Shown: piece by piece, positions 7,364 through 13,644 of the stretch
Layout: each line of letters opens with the position of its first letter
Position numbering within the stretch: position 1 is the stretch's first letter
Assembly (NCBI GenBank): GCA_910585505.1
Contig: CAJUFF010000048.1
Location: 1 to 16,968 of the forward strand
From: an uncultured Ruminiclostridium sp.
GTDB lineage: Bacteria > Bacillota > Clostridia > Oscillospirales > Ruminococcaceae
Direction: 5' to 3'
DNA: 16,968 bases
Made by a program: the position numbers and the translations under genes
Notes under the pieces: generated by a model
Databases searched by the model: none
What the model was told of the DNA's origin: nothing
The model's input: only the letters and a program-made list of their open reading frames with translations

Positions 7364-7418
7364 GACGATCATACATTGAAGGTTTCACCGGAAGAGCGGT
7401 AATATGCAGAGGATCGTC
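7364..7418 (-). ncRNA. Candidate L19 (rplS) leader RNA structure
   Basis: Minus-strand GACGATC (7418-7412) pairs perfectly with GATCGTC (7370-7364). Nested inside are TGCAT/ATGTA (7408-7404 with 7376-7372) and ACCG/CGGT (7400-7397 with 7390-7387). The structure ends about 10 nt before the ribosome site of rplS. A ribosomal-protein L19 leader family is known from low-GC Gram-positives in exactly this position; assignment to that family is inference from position and fold. Confidence 0.55.
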
Positions 7419-7516
7419 AATAGTTATGTCGATACGGCAATGCCGTTCGGGCATTACTCACGCCGGCGATAAGATTTCGGATGAAAAAATACCGCCGCGG
7501 TACTAAATGCTTTAAT

Positions 7517-7545
7517 ATTATATCACTTCGGCGAGGAAAATGCAA
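7517..7545 (-). promoter_or_regulatory. Strong promoter of rplS
   Basis: Minus-strand TTGCAT (7545-7540), exactly 17 bp, then TATAAT (7522-7517) preceded by TGA (extended -10). This predicts a leader of about 165 nt for rplS, enough to contain the hairpin at 7364-7418. Confidence 0.85.
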
Positions 7546-7695
7546 GCAAATTTTGATAATTCGGCAAAAATATTATTTTAACCCGGATAAGGGGCGTGTT
7601 TTGGTTGATTTTTTACAAGCAGTAAATATTTATTGCTGCCAAAGTACTGATTTTCGGACTTTCATATTATTTGTTTGACGAATAATGGCGCGGAT

Positions 7696-8277
7696 CTATT
7701 TAAGCAAAAAATCCATGAGAAAAATATAGATCAGCACCGAAACCGCCGTCATATTTACTGCTCCGCTCAGTACCAATACCGTCAATGCACCCAAAGTAAT
7801 AATATAACCCAATACTTCGGCGATATTAAGAACCTTTTGAGCGGCGGAATAAGAAAGCGTTCCGTAACAGGCTATTTCCAGCAGCCTTTTTCCGTCGAGA
7901 GACCCTATTGGAATAAGATTGAATATCCCTATAACCAAATTGGCTCCTCCGAACATAAGCTTAAAAATACTGTCTTTGGGCAAAATGAAGCAGTATACGA
8001 TAAAAAGCAGGAAATTAACCGTACACCCCGCCGCCAGAACCGCGCACGAAGCGTCGTTTCGCTGTCTTATGCAGATTCCTCCGCCGCTGAAAATTATTTC
8101 ATCGGGGAGCTTTCCTTCGGCCAACATCACCGCAAGATGGCTAAACTCGTGACAAAAGCAGGCGGCAAGGCAGTATATTCCGTAGCCGGCCTTGTCAAAT
8201 GCCAGAAAAATTCCCACCGCCGCAAAAAAGGAAAAATCGAAGCGAATCCTCATTCCCCACAACATAAATTCTACCAT
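7696..8277 (-). CDS. M50 family site-2 protease (SpoIVFB-like)
   Basis: A 193-residue multi-pass membrane metalloprotease. The zinc motif is HEFSH (43-47; H43, E44, H47). The third ligand is D128 in FNLIPIGSLDGKRLL (119-133), the family's NPxxxxDG-type motif. About five to six hydrophobic segments are visible (roughly 15-28, 32-55, 76-98, 104-125, 147-168 and 172-191). Such proteases cut substrates within the membrane; SpoIVFB, the model for this short form, processes pro-sigma-K in the mother cell during sporulation. Whether this host sporulates cannot be told here. Its ATG overlaps the preceding gene by 7 nt, so the two are coupled. No PDZ or CBS domain is present. The substrate is unknown. 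Confidence 0.88.
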   Translation of the reverse strand: MVEFMLWGMRIRFDFSFFAAVGIFLAFDKAGYGIYCLAACFCHEFSHLAVMLAEGKLPDEIIFSGGGICIRQRNDASCAVLAAGCTVNFLLFIVYCFILPKDSIFKLMFGGANLVIGIFNLIPIGSLDGKRLLEIACYGTLSYSAAQKVLNIAEVLGYIITLGALTVLVLSGAVNMTAVSVLIYIFLMDFLLK

Positions 8278-8576
8278 CCGAAAAGCCGCTCCAGATATGT
8301 GCTTATATTATGATAGAGTTCGGGTGCCAGAAGCTGAGTAAGTTTATAAAAAAGGCAGAACAAAACTGAAAATGCTATCTGAAAGGTCAATATGCTGCCC
8401 TGCGTCTTTTTTTTCACCGTTTTGGGGTCGGAAAAAAATTTTATTTCTTTTATTTCGGCGGCATTTTCGTAGGAGCCGCTCTCTTCGTTTTCGGGCTTTT
8501 TTATAACAGTGTCCGTATCTTTATTTATCTGAGCTTTTGTGGGCAAAGACACCGTATTTTTGTATATTTCCGTCAT
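8271..8576 (-). CDS. Small single-pass membrane protein, partner candidate of the M50 protease
   Basis: A 101-residue protein with no recognised domain. Residues 1-60 are polar and highly charged, one hydrophobic segment spans about 61-83 (ILTFQIAFSVLFCLFYKL region), and about 18 residues follow. The ATG at 8576 has an AGGAAA site, and a TATAAT (8621-8616) lies upstream without a good -35. It overlaps the protease gene by 7 nt. The topology and position recall SpoIVFA, the membrane regulator encoded next to SpoIVFB, but the extracytoplasmic LytM/M23 domain of SpoIVFA is absent. That link is inference from context only. Confidence 0.75.
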   Translation of the reverse strand: MTEIYKNTVSLPTKAQINKDTDTVIKKPENEESGSYENAAEIKEIKFFSDPKTVKKKTQGSILTFQIAFSVLFCLFYKLTQLLAPELYHNISTYLERLFGW

Positions 8577-8699
8577 TTTCTTTTTCCTTTCACATTTAAT
8601 AGGCTGTCCCGTAAAATTATATTAAGAAAATTCCGAAAAATGCGGATTTTTTGAAGTAGTTTTTACAATACATAAGTGTTTTTTTAAAAGTTGAAAACT

Positions 8700-8879
8700 T
8701 ATAGCAATCCAACAAAAAGATAAACAAACAGGAGCGAAGCGACTAATTGTCCTTTCCGCTTCCCTTTCGGACTCCGAAAGGGAAGTAGGGGAGTCCAAAG
8801 GACGGGGGCGACGCCCCCAAAGCTTGTGTGTTTTTTTGCACTGTTGTAATTTTGTTTAAACTTTTTCTGGATTGCTACA
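8700..8879 (+). mobile_element. MITE-like element 1, complete copy (180 bp)
   Basis: The terminal inverted repeats are TATAGCAATCCAACAAAAAG at the left and CTTTTTCTGGATTGCTACA at the right. Inside are a near-perfect palindrome CTTCCCTTTCGG-ACT-CCGAAAGGGAAG (12-bp arms), an outer GTCCTTT...AAAGGAC pair, and a GGGGGCG-A-CGCCCCC hairpin. The copy at 10806-10984 differs at only about ten positions. No gene is encoded. TA dinucleotides flank most of the ends, which would fit an IS630/mariner-type mobiliser; that is inference. Confidence 0.78.
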
Positions 8880-8908
8880 GTTTGAGGAATTGACAAAATT
8901 GTTGCGGC

Positions 8909-8984
8909 AATTTAAGGCAACACCGCGCAATGACCGCCTGACGGCGCAATCAACACATAATTATTGTGCGGTGTTGTCTTTATA
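8909..8984 (+). mobile_element. MITE-like element 2, short copy (76 bp)
   Basis: It begins ATTTAAGGCAACACCGCGCAAT (shown as its first 17 bases, 8909-8925, plus GCAAT) and ends ATTGTGCGGTGTTGTCTT (8963-8980). These are the same inverted ends as the 156-bp element at 6585-6740 but with a much shorter interior, as expected of an internal deletion derivative. It lies 29 bp from the end of MITE-like element 1. Confidence 0.62.
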
Positions 8985-9116
8985 TATTGGTATGGCTTCG
9001 CATATTTTCTGCAATTTATTTTCGACAATCTCTTTCATCATCGCCGTAGTTAATTAAACATAAATATATCTTTACATAATTTCAGCGACAAAGCAATAAA
9101 TAATCCATGCAAAAAC

Positions 9117-9149
9117 AGAGCGTATAAAACCGTTAGATTTATACGCTCT
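9117..9149 (-). terminator. Bidirectional rho-independent terminator after the esterase gene
   Basis: A perfect 12-bp stem, AGAGCGTATAAA (9117-9128) with TTTATACGCTCT (9138-9149), and a 9-nt loop. On the minus strand a T-run (GTTTTTG) follows; on the plus strand TTTT follows. It is 75 nt beyond the esterase stop codon. Confidence 0.8.
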
Positions 9150-9223
9150 TTTAATGTATAGCATTAAACTATAAAACCAATAAAATGGTAATGCAGAAAT
9201 TTGGGCAAGAAAAATCCGAAAGG

Positions 9224-10645
9224 TCAGCTTATCAGCAGTCTGCTTATGTAAATAAGCGAAGCGCCTTCGATGTTCTGAGGTACTATTTTTACGGTATGAA
9301 CGCCTTTTTCGGCAAAGGAAGCGATCTCAGCTGCTTCCGCGTAGTTGCCCCAACCGCCCGGGAATCGGGTATCCACACTGTTTACAAGTACGTCGTCAAT
9401 GTAAACGTCGAGAATCGTTCCGCCGCCCGTCACTTTGCCGAACAGAAGACCTATATTTTTTGCCTCCACATTCTCAAAAATAAGACAAGTGTTTTCGCCG
9501 TCGAAAATATTAGATCCTCTGGCGGTCCAGCAGCCTATGAAGTTTCCAAAATTATTTTCGGGTTTGGAGACGATTTTGCCGGAGGGATCGTAGGCGTCGC
9601 TATTTGAAGGGGTAATCAGAGCGGCGTCGGCAAATTTATCCTTAGTGTAAGGGGTAGAAAAGTCGCTTTCGCTTCCGGATATATCTTCCTTGTTTTTGTC
9701 TGCCGAGGACAGGTAATGGGTAATTATATCGGCGAGCACCTTGTGTCCCTGCGTGTTGGGATGGATATTGTCATCGGAAATATCCGTCCATTTTATGTAA
9801 CCCTTGTCGATCACGTCAAGAATGGCGTTTCTGTAAGAAATAAACGGGAGATCATAGCTCTTGGCAATGTCGTAATGATAATTCTGGAAGGATATTCCGC
9901 TGTCCTGAGTCATACCTATGCATACTATCGCTGGAGCGCTTTCGGCGTTCCAGATTTTTCGCAGAAGGCTGTCATAGCTGTTGACGTTGCGCATGGTGGC
10001 TTCGGTTGTATCATTTACGGAAAATTCCACAAAAACTATATCGGGATTATTGTCCAGCACGTCTCTCTGAACCCTGTGCACACCGATGTAAGAGCCTGTG
10101 GCTCCGATACCCGCACGCACGTAATTTATCGCGGAATCGGGATATGTATCCTCAAACCAGTCGGTGACAAGCCTTGCGTAGCAGCCGCTGTCGCCGGCGC
10201 TGGAGCCTTGGGTTATTGATCCTCCTATATAGGCGACGGTTATGGCTTCGCCTGCCGCAGCCTTTTTCATGGCTCCCGCCAGCCGAACCTGATTTCCAGT
10301 GTTAAGCTCGGAAAGAACCGCCATTCTGTCGGTTAAGGCTCCTCCTAAGGCATATTCCGAATCCTCCGCATTCTCCGCATAGCTGAAATCGTCGTTGCTG
10401 CCTACGGTGGGAGCGGTTTCGGTATCGTTGATTATTCCGATATCCTCCGGAGTTTTGGCTCCTCCGGCGTTATTTTCATTTTCTTCCTGTGAGGCATCAC
10501 TTGTGCCGGCGTCGCTCTCGGCGCCGTTTTCTTGTGCCGAGGTGGTTGTAACGCTTTCGTTATCGGCGTTTTCTCCGCCGCAGCCCGCCGCCCCCAATAA
10601 AAGTGCCGAGACCAGCATTATTGCCGTTATTTTTTTAAGACGCAT
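9224..10645 (-). CDS. SGNH/GDSL hydrolase lipoprotein, probable carbohydrate esterase
   Basis: A 473-residue secreted lipoprotein. Residues 1-21 form a lipoprotein signal peptide ending LGAAGC with C22 as the lipidated cysteine (Ala at -3 is slightly atypical). A low-complexity Ser/Thr/Asn/Glu linker runs to about 100. The SGNH hydrolase domain (about 118-312) has nucleophile S143 in GGSIT (replacing the classical GDS), N211 in SVND, and the D292/H295 pair in DNIHP. The C-terminal ~125 residues (about 345-473) look like an added beta-sandwich, possibly carbohydrate-binding. Deacetylation of plant polysaccharide at the cell surface is the likely job, but the substrate is not readable. ATG at 10645 has GGAGG 7 nt upstream. 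It stands alone with its own promoter and terminator and is bracketed by two direct copies of MITE-like element 1. Confidence 0.88.
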   Translation of the reverse strand: MRLKKITAIMLVSALLLGAAGCGGENADNESVTTTSAQENGAESDAGTSDASQEENENNAGGAKTPEDIGIINDTETAPTVGSNDDFSYAENAEDSEYALGGALTDRMAVLSELNTGNQVRLAGAMKKAAAGEAITVAYIGGSITQGSSAGDSGCYARLVTDWFEDTYPDSAINYVRAGIGATGSYIGVHRVQRDVLDNNPDIVFVEFSVNDTTEATMRNVNSYDSLLRKIWNAESAPAIVCIGMTQDSGISFQNYHYDIAKSYDLPFISYRNAILDVIDKGYIKWTDISDDNIHPNTQGHKVLADIITHYLSSADKNKEDISGSESDFSTPYTKDKFADAALITPSNSDAYDPSGKIVSKPENNFGNFIGCWTARGSNIFDGENTCLIFENVEAKNIGLLFGKVTGGGTILDVYIDDVLVNSVDTRFPGGWGNYAEAAEIASFAEKGVHTVKIVPQNIEGASLIYISRLLIS

Positions 10646-10747
10646 TTTCGTTCCTCCGTAAAGTTGTTATCGTCATATTTCAAATTATACCGCAAGCCAT
10701 GATATAAAACGAAAATTCTGAATAATTTGAAAATAGACTTTGAATGC

Positions 10748-10776
10748 ATTATAGCACATTTTTGTTTTTTTGGCAA
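10748..10776 (-). promoter_or_regulatory. Promoter of the esterase gene
   Basis: Minus-strand TTGCCA (10776-10771), a 17-bp A-rich spacer and TATAAT (10753-10748) with TG one base before the -10. The leader would be about 95 nt. The -35 box lies only 30 bp from the adjacent MITE-like element at 10806. Confidence 0.75.
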
Positions 10777-10805
10777 GTTAGAGCACAGTAATACCATTTT
10801 CATAT

Positions 10806-10984
10806 TATAGCAATCCGACAAAAAGATAAATAAATAGGAGCGAAGCGACTAATTGTCCTTTCCGCTTCCCTTTCGGACTCCGAAAGGGAAGTAGGGGAGT
10901 CCAAAGGACGGGGGCAACGCCCCCAAAGCTTGTGTGTTTTTTGCACTGTTGTAATTTTGTTTAAGCTTTTTTTAAATTGCTATA
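10806..10984 (+). mobile_element. MITE-like element 1, complete copy (179 bp)
   Basis: The left end is TATAGCAATCCGACAAAAAG and the right end is CTTTTTTTAAATTGCTATA. The interior palindrome CTTCCCTTTCGG-ACT-CCGAAAGGGAAG is identical to the copy at 8700-8879, and the second hairpin reads GGGGGC-AAC-GCCCCC. It has the same orientation as that copy. It separates the minus-strand esterase gene from the plus-strand cdaA block. Confidence 0.78.
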
Positions 10985-11019
10985 ATTCCCGATCAGGGTG
11001 AAATTCTCAAATTATAGAC
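10985..11019 (+). repeat. Remnant of the ATTCCCGATC hairpin repeat
   Basis: ATTCCCGATC (10985-10994) follows the MITE-like element directly. After 13 unrelated bases comes CAAATTATAGAC (11008-11019), which matches the left half of the intact element at 16806-16849. The right arm is missing. Confidence 0.45.
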
Positions 11020-11157
11020 TTATAACCATCCCTATGTGCACAGATTCTTAATGAAAGATGCGTAGGTTTAAAATTTGATATAAATCCTCTTTCTTTCCGC
11101 TGAATACGCGAGGAAGCTTTTTTTCTTCAAATATTTATAAAAAAATTTTAAAAGCTA

Positions 11158-11186
11158 TTGAAAACACTCTTCGATTGTGTTAAAAT
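11158..11186 (+). promoter_or_regulatory. Promoter of the cdaA operon
   Basis: TTGAAA (11158-11163), exactly 17 bp, then TAAAAT (11181-11186), with TG one base before the -10. Predicted transcription start is about 55 nt upstream of the cdaA start. The 130-nt region upstream of it shows no strong structure. Confidence 0.7.
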
Positions 11187-11249
11187 TATATTCAGTTGAT
11201 TTTCCGTTCTTCTGGGAAATACATATACAAATAAAGTGGGTGTTTTGGT

Positions 11250-12125
11250 TTGATTGCCTATTTAACCGATATTCTGGAAAATATTAAAAGTGTGATAAGC
11301 TATATCACAATAATAGATGTATTTGATATTATTTTTCTTTCCGTTATTTTGTTTCTTGGAATAAAGCTCATGAGAGAAACAAGAGCCGAGCAGCTTATAA
11401 AGGGGATTGTGCTGCTTGGCGTAGCTTTATTTGTCTTGGATCAGATGCAGTTCAAGGTAATGGGGGTTATCGCGGAGACCTTTGTGAATATAGGTATATT
11501 GGCTGTAATTATAATGTTTCAGCCGGAGCTGCGGCGAATATTGGAGAAGGTCGGCCGCACTACCGGAATGTCAAAAAAGCTTCCCTTCCTTGAAGGGGCG
11601 GGTTCCGCTGAGATCGCAAGGGCAAACGCCGCCATCAACAGTATTGTCAAGGCCTGTGAAAACCTTTCCCGTACAATGACCGGCGCGCTGATTGTAATAG
11701 AGCAGCAGACAAAATTGGGGGAACAGATCGAAACCGGAACCTATATCAACGCCGAACCGAGCGCGGAACTGTTCGGAAACATTTTTGTACCAAACACACC
11801 GCTCCATGACGGGGCGGTTATTATGAGAAACGGACTTATACTTTCCGCCGCCTGTTATCTGCCCAAGCCCGCCAAGGAAGAGCTTGTCCCCAAGGAATTA
11901 GGCACAAGACACCGTGCCGCCATAGGTATGAGCGAAGTGTCCGATGCAATTGTGGTGGTGGTTTCCGAGGAAACCGGAGTTATTTCCATTGCGGAAAACG
12001 GAAAGCTTACGAGAAACTTTTCGGGGGTAACGCTCAGAAAATATCTTACCGAAAGGCTAATTCCCGAGACCAATGAAAACGCGAAGAAAAGCAGGAGCGG
12101 GAAAAAGAACCAAGAAAAAAAATAA
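11250..12125 (+). CDS. cdaA: Diadenylate cyclase CdaA (DacA)
   Basis: A 291-residue membrane enzyme that joins two ATP to make c-di-AMP, a messenger controlling potassium and osmolyte uptake and cell-wall homeostasis. Three N-terminal membrane segments (about 20-40, 48-64 and 74-90) lead into FQPELRR (90-96). The DAC catalytic domain has both signature motifs: DGA (187-189, in LHDGAVI) and GTRHRAAIG (218-226). A lysine-rich tail covers 277-291. The start is TTG at 11250; an in-frame stop lies just upstream and there is no ATG before the first membrane helix, so TTG is the best choice, though the ribosome site (GTGGG) is weak. It is followed by cdaR, the usual arrangement, after an unusually long 154-nt gap. 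Confidence 0.96.
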   Translation: MIAYLTDILENIKSVISYITIIDVFDIIFLSVILFLGIKLMRETRAEQLIKGIVLLGVALFVLDQMQFKVMGVIAETFVNIGILAVIIMFQPELRRILEKVGRTTGMSKKLPFLEGAGSAEIARANAAINSIVKACENLSRTMTGALIVIEQQTKLGEQIETGTYINAEPSAELFGNIFVPNTPLHDGAVIMRNGLILSAACYLPKPAKEELVPKELGTRHRAAIGMSEVSDAIVVVVSEETGVISIAENGKLTRNFSGVTLRKYLTERLIPETNENAKKSRSGKKNQEKK

Positions 12126-12279
12126 AAAAATCCCAAATTAAACGCAAAAGAAAAAACGCCGCAAAAAAACACCTGTGACAGACGATTTGTAATAGGCGGC
12201 AAGAAGTCGATTCGTCCTGATATTGATTATCGGATCTATGTAATTGTTTTATTTTAAGAGCGATAAGGGAAAGTATGAA

Positions 12280-13569
12280 ATGAAAAATATTTTGAATTTC
12301 TTTATGAATAACTTAAAAACGCTTATAATGTCGGTGGTTTTTGCCGTTATTATCTGGTTTGCCGTATCGATACAGGTGTTTCCAAACGAATACGATCATG
12401 TGGACGGTATAAAGGTCATCGCCGAGCCCACCGGTTATATGCAGCAGGAAAACCTTCGCATAACCGATTTTGAGAAGGAGGTTTCCATTCAGATAATGGG
12501 CAAGCGCTACGTTATAGGCACCCTTTCCGCCGAGGATTTTTCCGCCGCTTTGGATTTGTCGGAGATAACCTCACCCGGCAAGCATATAGTCAATGTAAAC
12601 GTAAATATGCTTCAACCCAATTCGGATTATGAGATAATGACCAAAAACCTTACCGCGTCTATTGAGGTGGAGCGGATTGTATCAAAAGAAATAACCCCTG
12701 AGGTTAATATAGACTCCCTTAGCGTCGAAGATGAGCTACAGATACAAGTGGATGATATAAATGTTTACTCTCCAACCGTAATCGTAACCGGTGAGCAATC
12801 GTTGGTAGATTCGGTGGCAAAAGCGGTAATAGAGCCTGAATTTGACGGGGTATTAACGGAGACCATGAGGCTTAACGGAAAGCTTTACCTTTACGATTCG
12901 GAAAACACAAAAATACAGACGAGCGAGTTGGAATATCAAGCGGATAATTATACCGTAACCATACCTGTTTACAGAGTAAAGACTCTTCCCCTCAACGTTT
13001 CGGTCATACCGACTCAAACCTTTGATTCGAACAGTCTTAAATACACTATTTTCCCGCAGGAGATAACAATTGCGGCTCCGGCGGGAGACGCCAGCATTGA
13101 AAACCTCGAAAGAGTGGATGTGGGAGAAATAAACCTTACGGACGTCACCGCCCGTGATCTTCAAGGCGGAATCAGACTGCCAATCTCTCTTCCGGACGGA
13201 TACAAAAATCTTTCGGGAGTCGGGATAGCGCAGGTAAGCTTTGAGAATATTGACAGCTACGGAAGTCTCGAATTCCCTGTTTCAACCTCGCACTTCACAA
13301 TACTTAACGGCGATCCCGCCTATGATTATTCAATCGTGACAAATCAGATAGACGTTACGGCGGTAGGGCCTTCGGACATTGTCAAGAATCTTTCCTCAGA
13401 CGATATATTCGGAACCATCAATCTATTGGGAATACAGGTGGATCCCGGGGTAAGAAATATTACCGTTACCGTAAGGGTTTCCGGGCAGTACAGAACGGCG
13501 TGGATTACCGGTGATTATAAGGTGGACTTAAGAATAAGCGAGAAAGAGCCGGAAATCGAAACAGACTGA
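12280..13569 (+). CDS. cdaR: CdaR / YbbR-domain regulator of diadenylate cyclase
   Basis: A 429-residue protein with a short cytoplasmic N-terminus, one membrane segment (about 12-32, LKTLIMSVVFAVIIWFAV) and a large outside part. The outer part is made of four YbbR repeats, roughly 45-130, 135-225, 230-330 and 335-425. CdaR is known to bind CdaA and modulate c-di-AMP synthesis. I place the start at the ATG at 12280, with AAGGGAAAG just upstream; a TTG 12 codons earlier is less likely. It is followed after 75 nt by rmuC, whereas glmM is the usual third gene. No terminator is seen between cdaR and rmuC. Confidence 0.94.
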   Translation: MKNILNFFMNNLKTLIMSVVFAVIIWFAVSIQVFPNEYDHVDGIKVIAEPTGYMQQENLRITDFEKEVSIQIMGKRYVIGTLSAEDFSAALDLSEITSPGKHIVNVNVNMLQPNSDYEIMTKNLTASIEVERIVSKEITPEVNIDSLSVEDELQIQVDDINVYSPTVIVTGEQSLVDSVAKAVIEPEFDGVLTETMRLNGKLYLYDSENTKIQTSELEYQADNYTVTIPVYRVKTLPLNVSVIPTQTFDSNSLKYTIFPQEITIAAPAGDASIENLERVDVGEINLTDVTARDLQGGIRLPISLPDGYKNLSGVGIAQVSFENIDSYGSLEFPVSTSHFTILNGDPAYDYSIVTNQIDVTAVGPSDIVKNLSSDDIFGTINLLGIQVDPGVRNITVTVRVSGQYRTAWITGDYKVDLRISEKEPEIETD

Positions 13570-13644
13570 AATAACATCTGATTGGCGTTCATACCCGCTG
13601 TCTTTGCGCCTTACGGGCAACTCGGCATAAATCAAGAGAAAGAG

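Noticed and set aside
8699..8896. Open frame of 65 codons covering MITE-like element 1 on the minus strand
   Set aside because: It exists only because the repeat happens to be open; no ribosome site, low-complexity product, and the frame is not kept in the other copies.
10995..11249. c-di-AMP (ydaO-type) riboswitch ahead of cdaA
   Set aside because: The promoter at 11158-11186 leaves about 55 nt of leader, and no matching helices were seen.
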